This document shows, piece after piece, positions 24,784-34,038 of a DNA stretch of 64,000 nt. Location of the stretch: NCBI GenBank assembly GCA_004292755.1, contig RDXE01000027.1:54069-118068 (forward strand). The letters are read 5' to 3'. A model generated the notes under the pieces. That model searched no databases. It saw only the letters and a program-made list of their open reading frames with translations, and was not told the DNA's origin. This DNA comes from Alphaproteobacteria bacterium. GTDB lineage: Bacteria; Pseudomonadota; Alphaproteobacteria; Elsterales; Elsteraceae. The number at the start of each line of letters is the position of its first letter. Position 1 is the stretch's first letter. The translations under genes and the position numbers were made by a program.

Positions 24784-25830
24784 ATGACAGTCTCTGTCGC
24801 TGATCGAATGATCCAAACGCCCAGTCAGTTGTCCGATGTGGCTCGATTGGCGCTAACTTTCATTGATGGTGGCGTGCAGTGTCTGGCTTGGGCTGCATCG
24901 GCGACCTTACGCTATGACTTCCCGGACGAGACCGCGCTGATTGGCGGTACACAACAGGGGCTGCATCAAACGCGTCTGACTTGGCTGCCAACTCTTGGGG
25001 TGATTGTCAGCCCGGTCAAGCTGATGACCCTGGGCGCCGACTACTTGCGTGCGCTGGCACGGGTGGAGGGCGGCGACAGATCGGACCTTTCGCTGCAGCA
25101 GGCGCAGACCGCGCTCACCGCAGGGGGATTGGTCACGCAGTCAGCACTCAAAGTGGTGCCCCAGTTCCTAGCTGGGCTGGGCGTTGGATCGGCTCCACTG
25201 TTGCAGTTTCTCAACCTGGGCGAAGCACTGGCAATGTTTGAGTTTGCGACAGCGCCGCAAACCTCGGCCATCGGCGCACCGATTGCTCAAGAAGCCGCCG
25301 CTTTCGCCCTTCAGCAGGCACGCGCACCGCTGGAGTTTATTGATTACTTCCAGTTTTACCAAGTCTTGGCCACCCGGCTGACCGCTCCCCTGACATCGCC
25401 CGACCAGCGTCAGCAAGCGATTACTGCCACGATGGCAGCGTTGCTGCCGCTATGCTTTCGCTTCGTCGATTGCCCACAGGTGCGTGGCTTGGTACCGCCC
25501 GCTGTAGTCGCAGAGACGGTGCGCAATTGGCTGCGGCAAGGGCGTCAAATCGGGTTCAGTCGGGTGTCGCAGGCGGCTTCGCAGGTTGCCCTCAGCACCA
25601 GCTTGACCACTGAAACCGGGACAGCCATTCAGACATTGGTTACGAGCTACGAGCGCAGTGCTCAGGCCTTCCTACTGGCTAATCCCACAACCCGCGGTGA
25701 CATGGCGCAAGACGGTGCGATGTGTCTGTTCCCGATCCAAACTGATGCTTTACAAGCACAGTTGGTTCTCGCTGAATCAGGTGACATTACTTTACAGTTC
25801 TTTCGGAAATTGAACGATGGCACGTTCTAA
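24784..25830 (+). CDS. Uncharacterised 348-residue protein of the R-body locus
   Basis: 348 residues from the ATG at 24784 (a GTG three bases earlier is possible). It is predicted mostly helical, with several hydrophobic but not clearly membrane-spanning helices (FLAGLGVGSAPLLQFLNLGEAL) and regions rich in Gln, Ala and Leu. No catalytic motif or known fold is recognisable to me. It is much larger than Reb subunits, has a different composition, and overlaps the following gene by 14 bases, so the two are co-translated. It could be an assembly factor or cargo; this is inference from position only. Confidence 0.75.
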   Translation: MTVSVADRMIQTPSQLSDVARLALTFIDGGVQCLAWAASATLRYDFPDETALIGGTQQGLHQTRLTWLPTLGVIVSPVKLMTLGADYLRALARVEGGDRSDLSLQQAQTALTAGGLVTQSALKVVPQFLAGLGVGSAPLLQFLNLGEALAMFEFATAPQTSAIGAPIAQEAAAFALQQARAPLEFIDYFQFYQVLATRLTAPLTSPDQRQQAITATMAALLPLCFRFVDCPQVRGLVPPAVVAETVRNWLRQGRQIGFSRVSQAASQVALSTSLTTETGTAIQTLVTSYERSAQAFLLANPTTRGDMAQDGAMCLFPIQTDALQAQLVLAESGDITLQFFRKLNDGTF

Positions 25831-26326
25831 ATCTGCACCGCCTGCTGGAGCAATGGCGATGACCGACGCGAGTGCTAACGCTGGCCCCTCAACTCCCGTT
25901 GTCGCGGAGACTGCGGCGTCGGAGTCCTTAACGGTCTCGGTGGCGTCGACCATGGTCAGTTCGATGCCTGCGCCATTGCAGCCGCCTCTTGCCCCAGCGC
26001 CCGAGGCGACCACTGTGCCGACCGATGACCCGCCGATGGCCGGGTTGCCATCCCCTACGCCACCGCAGCCCGATGCTGTCAGTGCTGCGCTGGCGGCTGC
26101 CGCTGCAAGCTCTCTTGCGGCGATGCAGGCAGCTGCCTCTGCCATGACCTTTGCGATGTTGGCTGCCGAGGCAGCCGTTGCAGGGACCGATGGGACAAAC
26201 GCTATTCTGCAGGCTGATGCCCAAGTAGCCTCTGCCATGGCCGCAGCCGATCAGAGCGTTGCAGCGGCGATGCAGGCGACAGCGCAATCGATCGCCAGCG
26301 CAGGCAACACATCCGCCGAGGGATAA
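25817..26326 (+). CDS. Ala-rich RebB-like protein (169 aa), last gene of the R-body cluster
   Basis: 169 residues. The first ~85 are a low-complexity Pro/Thr/Ala/Val segment without predicted structure. The second half is an Ala-rich helical part (SLAAMQAAASAMTFAMLAAE, later AQVASAMAAADQSVAAAMQA) resembling the Ala/Met/Gln style of RebB cores. It starts inside the preceding gene (14-base overlap). Function unknown; likely an R-body component or adaptor with a flexible arm. Confidence 0.65.
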   Translation: MARSKSAPPAGAMAMTDASANAGPSTPVVAETAASESLTVSVASTMVSSMPAPLQPPLAPAPEATTVPTDDPPMAGLPSPTPPQPDAVSAALAAAAASSLAAMQAAASAMTFAMLAAEAAVAGTDGTNAILQADAQVASAMAAADQSVAAAMQATAQSIASAGNTSAEG

Positions 26327-26523
26327 CCCGTTTTCCTGGCGACGATCCCAGGACCAGCCGCGGGGAAACCAGCCGAGACCGCCGGGTCAACTGGGAACGT
26401 GGCTGGCCGCGCGGTAAGGCAGTCGGAGTTAAGCGAGGCACACGAGGTCACCAAGAAACTGAATAGGTGTTGCTGCAGCTGGCTTTTCATAAAATATACA
26501 TACAGACAAGAAGAGCGTCTTTA

Positions 26524-26552
26524 TTGACAGATAGAATGTCCGAGCATATTGT
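26524..26552 (+). promoter_or_regulatory. Candidate sigma-70 promoter of the R-body regulator gene
   Basis: TTGACA (26524-26529) is a perfect -35 element. A 17-base spacer leads to TATTGT (26547-26552), which matches four of six bases of the -10 consensus. It lies in an AT-rich stretch about 60 bases before the regulator ATG, consistent with its own transcription start. Confidence 0.5.
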
Positions 26553-26610
26553 TGGAGTTAGGCAGGGAAATCATTAACAACGAAAAATATGCAAACGAGG
26601 CCAGACGCGC

Positions 26611-28470
26611 ATGGACGGATGGACTCCCTCAGTGCTGCACGCGCAGCGGCTGCATGCAGGTTCCCTCACCAGTATGACCCAGGGCATGCCGACCGGAGTG
26701 GCGGTTGAGGCCGCACAACTGGATGTGTTGGCGCCAGTGATCGCAGACGCCATGCGCGACGCGGTGGGAGGGCTCAGCGATGTTCTGGCGGCATTCACCC
26801 GAGGGTTGATGCGACGCCTTCCGCTGGAGAGCATTGCTCTGGTTTTGTTTGGGCGCGGTACGTTGCTGGTTGCCGGTCCCGCCAACGCCCCGGTGTGGTC
26901 GTGGATCACCCAGGAGGCGCAGGAGGACATCCCCCTTGATGAGGCGCTGGAGTGTGGCCAGACAGAGGCTGCACTCTGGGTGACCGCGATCCGCTATGGC
27001 ACTCAGCAGACTGGTTGGATGCAGGTGCAGCGGTCGGAAGGGGTCGCCTCCGCTGAGGGGGACGCGGCGCTGCTAGAGGCGTTCGCGCATCACTGCGGTC
27101 GGGTGGCGCGGCGCTTCGACGTCCAGCACTGGTGCCGCCAGCAGTTCAATCGACCCGTAATGCTGACTGGGTACAGCGCGCAAGTCCGGGCATTAGAGGT
27201 GTTTGCCGAGTTGGCCGCGGAAAGCGATCTGCCAGTGCTGCTGACAGGAGAGTTCGGCACCGAGACCGCCCAGTTGGCAGCCACCATCCATTTTGGTGGA
27301 CCAGCACCGGAGCGACCCTTCGTTCATGTCAACTGTGGTGAGCCCGATGGCACCCCTGGCGAATGGTTCGCCCGTGCGCGCGGCGGCACCTTGTTCCTCA
27401 GTGATGTGGATGCCCTGCCAATGGCGCTGCAGACCCAGCTGCCACGTCATCTGCATTCACCGCTCGGCCAATGGCTCGAAGCGAGTGCGGCAACCCCCGT
27501 GCGGGTGATTGCATCCGCCAGTCGTGACCTGCGCGCCCTGGTGGCCGAGGGGCGGTTTTCCCGCGCGCTGTTAGCGGAGTTGGATTTTCTGTCGGTCCGT
27601 GTCCCACCGCTGCGGGAGCGACCAGACGACATTGAGGCCATGGTGGCAGCGGTGTTGGCACGCACCACGCCGCTGGGTGGAACGCGCCTGACCCCGTCGC
27701 TGCTCGCGGCCTGTCGAGCCTATGGCTGGCCGGAGAATGTGTTTGAGCTGGAGCGGGTGCTCGGACGTCTTGGCGTTCTGGCAGGGCGCGAACCGATTGG
27801 GCGGGCCGAGATTGCCCGATATGCCCCGGAGCTGCTGACCAGCGCACCGATAGCATCGGCGCCATCCCAGCCGGTCGGGCCTCTGCCTGCTGCAGCAGGC
27901 CAAGACGCAACTGTGTTTGCTCCTGCCTTTGGTTCAGCCCCCGCCTTGTCTGCGGGGGCGGCTGATGCGCCACCGCGGCCATCGGCACCGGCACCGGTGA
28001 CGCAACCGGCGCACGGTGACTCGGGGGCAGGGCTGCCCGCCGCCCAGCAGCAGGCAGACCACGGTGCCGATGACGGAGCAGAGCGATGGATGCGCCATCT
28101 GATGGCGCGCGATCAGGCGGCCCTTGCCCCGTTGCATCCGGGCTTGCGCAAAGCCTTGCTCCACATCGCTGACTCCTACTGTGAACCGCTGGAGATATCT
28201 GCGCTAGCCAATCGCGCCCATGTCAGCCAATCGCATCTAAGTTTTCTGTTCCGCCATAGCCTTGGCACGTCCTGCAAGGGCTTGGTGACGCGGATGCGTG
28301 TGGAGCGGGCGAAGGAGTTGCTGATCAGCAATCGCCGCTTGCCTGTGACTGACATCGCTTTGTCGGTAGGCTTTGCCGACCTTAGTCATTTCGAAAAATG
28401 CTTTCGGCGCATTGTTGGCGCCAGCCCACGCGCCTATCGGCGCCTACGGGAGGATCATCCCCCTGTCTGA
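26611..28470 (+). CDS. Regulator fusing GAF-like, degenerate sigma-54 AAA+ and AraC-type DNA-binding domains
   Basis: 619 residues. Residues ~35-170 look like a GAF-type sensory region. Residues ~175-390 align with the central domain of sigma-54 activators, but Walker A is GEFGTETA (no Lys), Walker B is GGTLFLSDVDAL in place of GGTLFLDEI, and the segment that should carry GAFTGA is missing between VNCGEPDG and ARARGGTLF. It therefore cannot hydrolyse ATP or contact sigma-54 in the usual way. After a Pro/Ala linker, residues ~510-610 form an AraC-type double helix-turn-helix (ISALANRAHVSQSHLSFLFR; VTDIALSVGFADLSHFEKCF). It lies downstream of the R-body genes in the same direction, with its own probable promoter, and is the likely regulator of that locus. 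Confidence 0.82.
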   Translation: MDGWTPSVLHAQRLHAGSLTSMTQGMPTGVAVEAAQLDVLAPVIADAMRDAVGGLSDVLAAFTRGLMRRLPLESIALVLFGRGTLLVAGPANAPVWSWITQEAQEDIPLDEALECGQTEAALWVTAIRYGTQQTGWMQVQRSEGVASAEGDAALLEAFAHHCGRVARRFDVQHWCRQQFNRPVMLTGYSAQVRALEVFAELAAESDLPVLLTGEFGTETAQLAATIHFGGPAPERPFVHVNCGEPDGTPGEWFARARGGTLFLSDVDALPMALQTQLPRHLHSPLGQWLEASAATPVRVIASASRDLRALVAEGRFSRALLAELDFLSVRVPPLRERPDDIEAMVAAVLARTTPLGGTRLTPSLLAACRAYGWPENVFELERVLGRLGVLAGREPIGRAEIARYAPELLTSAPIASAPSQPVGPLPAAAGQDATVFAPAFGSAPALSAGAADAPPRPSAPAPVTQPAHGDSGAGLPAAQQQADHGADDGAERWMRHLMARDQAALAPLHPGLRKALLHIADSYCEPLEISALANRAHVSQSHLSFLFRHSLGTSCKGLVTRMRVERAKELLISNRRLPVTDIALSVGFADLSHFEKCFRRIVGASPRAYRRLREDHPPV

Positions 28471-28569
28471 CAGGGGATAAGCCGGCCTCAGTCTGCCAGT
28501 GTCATCACTGGGTCTGAGGTAACCGGCGTGCCCGGCGCCGCCCCCGCCCAAGTCAGCATAGTGTGCTGA
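28460..28569. other. Cluster of hairpins downstream of the R-body regulator
   Basis: Three inverted repeats occur in a row: CCCCTG/CAGGGG (28460-28476, spanning the stop codon), an imperfect stem with CCTCAG/CTGAGG and CCAGTG/CACTGG arms (28486-28519), and TCAGCA/TGCTGA (28553-28569). None has a good T tract; they probably separate this gene from the convergent aminotransferase gene. Confidence 0.4.
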
Positions 28570-28631
28570 TCTTGACGCAAGAACCCCGTCTCTGGTGCAT
28601 CGCTCACATCGCGCGCGCGATCACCGGCACC

Positions 28632-29804
28632 CTACCGAAGTGCCGGGATCAGCCGGTCAAGTGCGCGCTCAACCGTTTCGGGGGCAGAGGCGAAGCAGAG
28701 GCGCAGATGGCCTTCGCCGCCAGCGCCAAAGGCCGCACCGGGGGCGAGGCCGACGCCAGCTTCATCGACCAAGCGCTTGGCGAGCGCCATGGAATCGGGC
28801 TCGCCCTCAACCGAGAACCACGCGTAGAAGCTGGCCGGGGCTTTCGCCAAGCGCACCCTGGGAAGCTGGCCAAGACGTGCTTGGATGCGGTCGCGGTTGG
28901 CTTGGCAGATGCGCTTTTGCTCCTCCAAGAAGGGCTCGCCACCCTTGACCGCGGCCACACCCGCCCACTGCACGAAGGTGGTGGCACCAGAGGTGTTAAA
29001 CTCGGTCACCTTTTCGAAGACGCGGCCGATGCTGGCGGGTACCACGGCCCAGCCGAGCCGCCACCCGGTCATGCACCAGGTTTTGGAGAAGCTGTTGATC
29101 GCAATCACCCGGTCCTCCGGGTCAGCGATTTCCAGGAAGGAGGGGGCGACGTGGCGGTCGTAGCACAGGCGCGCATAGACTTCGTCTGCGATCACCCAGA
29201 TGCCCCGCCGCCGACATTCCTCCAGGATCGCGCGCATTTTCGGCTCGCGCAGCGTCCAGCCGGTCGGGTTGGACGGGGAGGCGACGAACAAGGCAACGGT
29301 GTTGTCGTCAAAGGCCGCGAACAGCTTGTCGAGGTCCAGCACATGCTCATGGTGCTGGTTCACATCCAACTGCACCTCACGGACCTCGCCGCCCAGAATG
29401 CGGGTGGCGGCTGAGGCGTTGGGCCACAGCGGCGTGATGAAGACAACATTCTTGCCCGGCTCCACCAGCATTTGCAGCGCGATCATGATCGCACTCATGC
29501 CCGAGGCGGCCGCGCGGATGCGGTCTTCGCCGATGGTCACGCCGTAAAGACCGGATAGATACTCGGACAGGGCGTCGCGCAGGGGGGTGACGCCGCGCTT
29601 GTCGGAATACTTGGTCAGGCCCTGCGCAAGCGCGTCTTCCGCTGCGCGCTTGATGAAGTCTGGCGTCGGCACATCGCTTTCGCCAAACCACATCGGGATC
29701 AGGCCGGGTTTGTCGCGGCCATATTCGAAAATCTGCCCAATCTTGGAGCCCGGCACGGCCTGGGCCGCCTGGCGCAGTGATGCGACGAGCGGATCAGGGG
29801 TCAT
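28632..29804 (-). CDS. PLP-dependent aminotransferase, class I/II (aspartate aminotransferase-like)
   Basis: 390 residues, fold type I. The internal aldimine lysine lies in NSFSKTWCMTGWRLGW; ASPSNPTGW and ADEVYARLCYD position the cofactor, and the C-terminal arginine for the alpha-carboxylate is in the HLRLCFA block. The early KYSDKRGVTPLRDALSEYL is typical of this subgroup. The amino-acid substrate is not certain. The ATG at 29804 follows GGAGCCCGCCC. It is 82 bases downstream of the acetoacetyl-CoA synthetase gene on the same strand. Confidence 0.88.
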   Translation of the reverse strand: MTPDPLVASLRQAAQAVPGSKIGQIFEYGRDKPGLIPMWFGESDVPTPDFIKRAAEDALAQGLTKYSDKRGVTPLRDALSEYLSGLYGVTIGEDRIRAAASGMSAIMIALQMLVEPGKNVVFITPLWPNASAATRILGGEVREVQLDVNQHHEHVLDLDKLFAAFDDNTVALFVASPSNPTGWTLREPKMRAILEECRRRGIWVIADEVYARLCYDRHVAPSFLEIADPEDRVIAINSFSKTWCMTGWRLGWAVVPASIGRVFEKVTEFNTSGATTFVQWAGVAAVKGGEPFLEEQKRICQANRDRIQARLGQLPRVRLAKAPASFYAWFSVEGEPDSMALAKRLVDEAGVGLAPGAAFGAGGEGHLRLCFASAPETVERALDRLIPALR

Positions 29805-29886
29805 GGGCGGGCTCCGTAAACGTGAGAGGGCGAAGGATGGATGACCCGCTTCCGAGAGCCATCCGGTCCTCGCAATCACGGGGCCG

Positions 29887-31824
29887 CTAGTTCTGAAGGT
29901 CGGGCAGGTTCTTGTAAAGCGCCAAGCTGTCTGGATTCGCCAAAGCCTCGACATTCTTGACCGCGCGACCGTGGACAATGTCGCGAACCGCCAGTTCGGT
30001 GATCTTGCCGGATTTGGTGCGCGGAATGTCCGCAACCGCCAAAATCTTTGCCGGAACGTGGCGGGGTGAGGCGCCATCGCGAATCTGGACGCGGATGCGC
30101 TTCATCAATGCCTCGTCCAGCGACACACCGTCGCGCAGGCGCACGAACAGCACAACGCGCACGTCATTGTCCCAATCCTGACCGATCACCAGAGCTTCCA
30201 GGATTTCGGGCAGTTGCTCCACCTGACGATAGATTTCCGCTGTGCCGATGCGCACCCCGCCGGGGTTCAATGTGGCGTCAGAGCGGCCATAGATGACCAA
30301 CCCGCTGTGGGCGGTTTCTTCAACATAGTCGCCATGGCACCAAACACCCGGGAATCGTTCGAAATAGGCGGCGCGGTACTTCGCCCCGTCCGGGTCATTC
30401 CAGAACATCACGGGCATTGCCGGGAATGGCGCCGTACAGACCAGCTCGCCCTTCTCCTGCACCACGGGCTTGCCCTCGTCGTTCCACACCTCAACCTTCA
30501 TGCCGAGGCCCTTGCACTGAATCTCGCCCTTCCACACCGGCAGCAGCGGGTTGCCCAATACAAAGCACGACACGATGTCGGTACCACCGGAGATGGAGGC
30601 CAACTGCACGTCCGGCTTGATGCTGCGATAGACAAACTCAAAGGTTTCCGGCGCCAGGGGTGAGCCTGTGGAGGTCATCAGGCGCATCGACGACAAATCG
30701 TGGCTGGTGCGCGGCTCCAGTCCCACCTTGGCGACAGCGTCGAGATACTTCGCCGAGGTGCCGAACAGCGTCATCCGTTCGGCCTCAGCATAGTCGAACA
30801 GGATGCTGCCGGATGGGGCGAAGGGGGAACCGTCGAACTGCAACAACACTGCGTTGCAGGCAAGGCAGGAAACCACCCAGTTCCACATCATCCAGCCCAG
30901 GGTGGTGAAGTAGAACACCCGGTCGCCGTCGCGCACGTCTGCATGCAGGCGGAGTTCCTTCACATGCTGCAGCAGCGTGCCACCGGCTGAGTGGACAATG
31001 CACTTCGGCACACCCGTGGTGCCAGAGGAATACAGGATGTACAGCGGGTGCTGGAATGGCAGCCGCTCAAATGTCACCTCAGTCGCGGCGATCTGGGCCA
31101 GCCCATCGGCCATGGTGATGGCCTTCGGCGGCAGAGCAACGGTGCTACCGGCATAGGGGAACACCATCACCGACTGGATCGACGGCACCCGCTCCAGCAC
31201 GTCCGCCACTTTGGCAAGGCAGTCGAAGGCCTTTCCATTGTAGAAATAGCCGTCGACGCAGAACAGCACCTTCGGCTCGATCTGGCCGAAGCGGTCAACC
31301 ACGCCCTGCACCCCAAAGTCCGGAGAGGCCGAGGACCACACAGCGCCCAAGGAGGTGACCGCCAGCATTGCTGCCACGGCTTCCGGCAGGTTGGGCAGAT
31401 AGCCCGCCACCCGGTCGCCCACGCCAACGCCCTGGGCCTTCAGGTATTGCTGCAGGCGGGAGACCAGGGCGTAGAGCTCCGCCGCCGACAGCCGCCGCTT
31501 CACCTTATCTTCGCCCCAGAACACAATGGCGTCGCCATCATCGCGGCGGCGTAGCAGGTTTTCTGCGAAGTTCAGGCGGGCGGTCGGGAAGAACTGGGCG
31601 CCGGGCATTTGGTCGGCATCAACCAGATAGGGCTCGCTGCCCTTGTCACCGACCACCCCACACCAGTCCCACACGCGGGACCAGAAGTCTGCGGGGTTGT
31701 TGACCGACCATGTGTGCAGACTGGTCCAGTCGGGTTGACCAACATCCTGCATGAACCGGTGCATCGCGGTCTCGGCAACCGTTGCGGGGTTCGGGCTCCA
31801 GAGCATCACGTCAGCAGCGGTCAT
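29887..31824 (-). CDS. Acetoacetyl-CoA synthetase (acetoacetate-CoA ligase)
   Basis: 645 residues, full length for the family. The family-specific N-terminus ([19 protein letters not shown], then [15 protein letters not shown]) precedes the AMP-binding domain: P-loop [24 protein letters not shown], and the ATP/hinge motif [16 protein letters not shown]. The catalytic lysine is in [10 protein letters not shown] near residue 605. It activates acetoacetate with ATP and CoA, linking ketone bodies or polyhydroxybutyrate breakdown to acetyl-CoA metabolism. It diverges from the EamA exporter gene. Confidence 0.93.
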   Translation of the reverse strand: MTAADVMLWSPNPATVAETAMHRFMQDVGQPDWTSLHTWSVNNPADFWSRVWDWCGVVGDKGSEPYLVDADQMPGAQFFPTARLNFAENLLRRRDDGDAIVFWGEDKVKRRLSAAELYALVSRLQQYLKAQGVGVGDRVAGYLPNLPEAVAAMLAVTSLGAVWSSASPDFGVQGVVDRFGQIEPKVLFCVDGYFYNGKAFDCLAKVADVLERVPSIQSVMVFPYAGSTVALPPKAITMADGLAQIAATEVTFERLPFQHPLYILYSSGTTGVPKCIVHSAGGTLLQHVKELRLHADVRDGDRVFYFTTLGWMMWNWVVSCLACNAVLLQFDGSPFAPSGSILFDYAEAERMTLFGTSAKYLDAVAKVGLEPRTSHDLSSMRLMTSTGSPLAPETFEFVYRSIKPDVQLASISGGTDIVSCFVLGNPLLPVWKGEIQCKGLGMKVEVWNDEGKPVVQEKGELVCTAPFPAMPVMFWNDPDGAKYRAAYFERFPGVWCHGDYVEETAHSGLVIYGRSDATLNPGGVRIGTAEIYRQVEQLPEILEALVIGQDWDNDVRVVLFVRLRDGVSLDEALMKRIRVQIRDGASPRHVPAKILAVADIPRTKSGKITELAVRDIVHGRAVKNVEALANPDSLALYKNLPDLQN

Positions 31825-31909
31825 GGGGTCTCCCCTTGGTCAGTGGCAACAGACACGCAGGCCGGACATGCTGTTGCGACCGATTGTCTGAGGCGGTGGG
31901 CGCAGTAGG

Positions 31910-32971
31910 ATGGCCGGTGCCGCAACCGTTGCTGCATCTGATGGCCGGATGCAACAGCGGATCAGAGGGTGGGGGGCGTTCAGAGTGCAAAGTCCGGTGC
32001 GATTGGCCGAGCGCCTCGCCGAGCTTCCAGCCCCGATTCGTGCGGCTATCTGGATGACGTTGGCGGGCATCTGTTTTTCGTCGATGAGCGTGTTCATCCG
32101 AATTCTTGCAACCGAGTTGCACGCCTTCCAAATCGCGTTCTTCCGCAATGCCTTTGCCGTGCTGTGGATGCTGCCCTGGCTGGTGCGCCACTGGTCGGTT
32201 GCTGTCGGTGGCGGGCGCCATGGGCTGTATCTCTCCCGCTCTTTGTTGGGACTGGTCGGCATGCTGGGCAGTTTCTATGGCGTGATTGTTCTGCCCCTGG
32301 CCGATGCCACAGCCCTGTCGTTCACGGGGCCGTTGTTCGCCACCTTGGGGGCAGCCTTGATCCTGAAGGAGGATGTCCGCCTGCGTCGCTGGACGGCGAC
32401 ACTGGCTGGGTTCCTCGGTGTGCTGATCGTGGTGCGGCCGGGGGCGGACAGTTTTCAATGGGTTTCCGTGGTGGTCCTGGTGGCGGCCGCCACCTCTGCG
32501 GGGACGACGCTGCTGGTGAAAACGCTGTCGCGCACCGAGCCGCCCGAGGCCATCGTCGTCAACATGGTGTTGTATCTGACCCCCTTGTCGCTGATTCCGG
32601 CGCTTACGGTGTGGCAGACCCCCAGCCTGTGGGCGCTGGGGGTCGGGGCGGTGCTGGCGGGGGTTGGCACCCTTGGCCACATGGCGATGACGCGCGGTTT
32701 TGCCTCGGCCGACGCGTCAGCGGTGATGCCCTACGACTATCTGCGCCTGATCTTCAGTGCTGCCTTTGGGTTTGTCGTGTTTGCCGAGGTGCCGAGCCAC
32801 TGGACCTGGGTGGGGGGTGCAGTCATCGCTGCCGCCTCGATCTATATCGCGCAGCGCGAGGCAGCGGTGGCACGGGCAGGCGAGCGACCGGTGTTGCGCG
32901 CCGCCTCCAAAACCGTGGTGGGCGATGGCTCGCCTCCGGGCAAATCCGGGCCGGGTGGAGGGGCAGCATGA
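31910..32971 (+). CDS. EamA/DMT-family transporter
   Basis: About 353 residues from the ATG at 31910; an ATG at 31949 would also fit, as the transporter part begins with IRAAIWMTLAGICFSSMSVF. Ten hydrophobic segments in two EamA repeats are visible, with the family-typical FFRNAFAVLWMLPWL, LSFTGPLFATLGAALIL, ATTSAGTT and PYDYLRLIFSAAFGF. It most likely exports small metabolites; the substrate is unknown. The stop overlaps the next gene by four bases (ATGA). Confidence 0.88.
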   Translation: MAGAATVAASDGRMQQRIRGWGAFRVQSPVRLAERLAELPAPIRAAIWMTLAGICFSSMSVFIRILATELHAFQIAFFRNAFAVLWMLPWLVRHWSVAVGGGRHGLYLSRSLLGLVGMLGSFYGVIVLPLADATALSFTGPLFATLGAALILKEDVRLRRWTATLAGFLGVLIVVRPGADSFQWVSVVVLVAAATSAGTTLLVKTLSRTEPPEAIVVNMVLYLTPLSLIPALTVWQTPSLWALGVGAVLAGVGTLGHMAMTRGFASADASAVMPYDYLRLIFSAAFGFVVFAEVPSHWTWVGGAVIAAASIYIAQREAAVARAGERPVLRAASKTVVGDGSPPGKSGPGGGAA

Positions 32972-33447
32972 TTGCAGGCCGGTTTGAGGCACCAGCGCCG
33001 ATTGGGCCGCTGACCCTGACAGCCGATGGCGATGCGTTGACAGGCGTGTACTTCGCCCCCCACCGCTGGCCGCCCGACACCACGGGCTGGCGTGCCGACC
33101 AGGGCTGGTTTACGGCTGTGTGCCAGCAACTGGCGGCCTATTTCGCGCGGGACCTGCGGGAGTTCGACCTGCCGCTGGCGCCGGTGGGCACGCCGTTTCA
33201 GCAACGGGTGTGGCTGGCGCTGCGCACGATTCCCTATGGGCAGACGATTTCCTACCAAACCCTCGCCAACCGCCTGGGCGAGCCGACCGCAACGCGGGCG
33301 GTGGGGGCCGCCAATGGACGCAATCCGATCTCAATCATCGTGCCGTGCCACCGGGTGATTGGCGCCGATGGCCGGTTGGTTGGGTTCGGCGGTGGCATTG
33401 AGCGCAAACAAGCGCTGTTGGACTTGGAAACGCCCCGCTTGTTTTAG
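32968..33447 (+). CDS. Methylated-DNA--protein-cysteine S-methyltransferase (Ogt type)
   Basis: 159 residues. The acceptor Cys127 lies in IIVPCHRVIG, preceded by the helix-turn-helix block QTISYQTLANRLGEPTATRAVGAANGRNP. It repairs O6-alkylguanine in DNA by irreversible transfer of the alkyl group to the cysteine. Translation is coupled to the EamA gene. The last codons overlap the 3' end of the convergent transporter gene by four bases. Confidence 0.93.
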   Translation: MIAGRFEAPAPIGPLTLTADGDALTGVYFAPHRWPPDTTGWRADQGWFTAVCQQLAAYFARDLREFDLPLAPVGTPFQQRVWLALRTIPYGQTISYQTLANRLGEPTATRAVGAANGRNPISIIVPCHRVIGADGRLVGFGGGIERKQALLDLETPRLF

Positions 33448-34031
33448 GCGAGGCCCAGGCGTTCGTCCCGCTGGCGCAGCCACAGCGCGGCCGGGAGAGA
33501 CAGAACAACCATCCCAGCTTTGCCAACCACTTGGCCCGCCAGATAGTCCAAGCTACCAAAGGCGATCCATAAGAAGAGCATGCTGTCGACCACCAGCCCA
33601 ACGAGGGAGCTGAGGAAGACAGCCCGCACAAAGCCGCGGCGTTGCAGGGGGGTATAGACTGCAAGGTCGGCAAATTCAGCGACCAGGAACGCGACCGCTG
33701 AGGCAACCACCAGGGGCGTTGGCGCAACCAGGCCGGACAGTACCGCACCCACGCACACCGCCAGGGCGGACCACGCAACGCCCAAGCGCCGCTGCACCAC
33801 ATCCCGCAATACCAAGGCGAGGCCGATCATCAGGACGCCAGAGGGCGCCATCAGCCCCGGTGCCACTGGAATCAGGCATGGCCCTGCAGGTACGCACACC
33901 GTCCCGACGGTTCCAATCATCCAGTTTGCGGCAGGAACAGTGAGGATAAAGGCAGCACAGGCGAGCGCCCCTTCCATCAGGCGGCGACGGTCAATGCTGG
34001 CTTGAGCCGTTGAAAGGCTTTGGGTCACGGA
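33444..34031 (-). CDS. VUT-family transporter, probable queuosine-precursor importer (YhhQ/QueT-like)
   Basis: 195 residues with the GTG at 34031, eight bases after the queC stop; an ATG at 33977 is the alternative. It has the family-typical ILTVPAANWMIGTVGTVCVP, CLIPVAPGLMAPSGVLMIG, LVLRDVVQRRLG and VAEFADLAVYTPLQRR, with about six membrane segments. VUT proteins take up 7-cyano- or 7-aminomethyl-7-deazaguanine. The immediate neighbourhood of queC supports this role. Confidence 0.85.
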   Translation of the reverse strand, partial: SVTQSLSTAQASIDRRRLMEGALACAAFILTVPAANWMIGTVGTVCVPAGPCLIPVAPGLMAPSGVLMIGLALVLRDVVQRRLGVAWSALAVCVGAVLSGLVAPTPLVVASAVAFLVAEFADLAVYTPLQRRGFVRAVFLSSLVGLVVDSMLFLWIAFGSLDYLAGQVVGKAGMVVLSLPAALWLRQRDERLGLA

Positions 34032-34038
34032 TGCGGTC

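Noticed and set aside
31969..32967. Upstream extension of the methyltransferase gene over the EamA gene
   Set aside because: The overlapping EamA frame has clear transporter sequence; the methyltransferase starts at the ATG overlapping the EamA stop.
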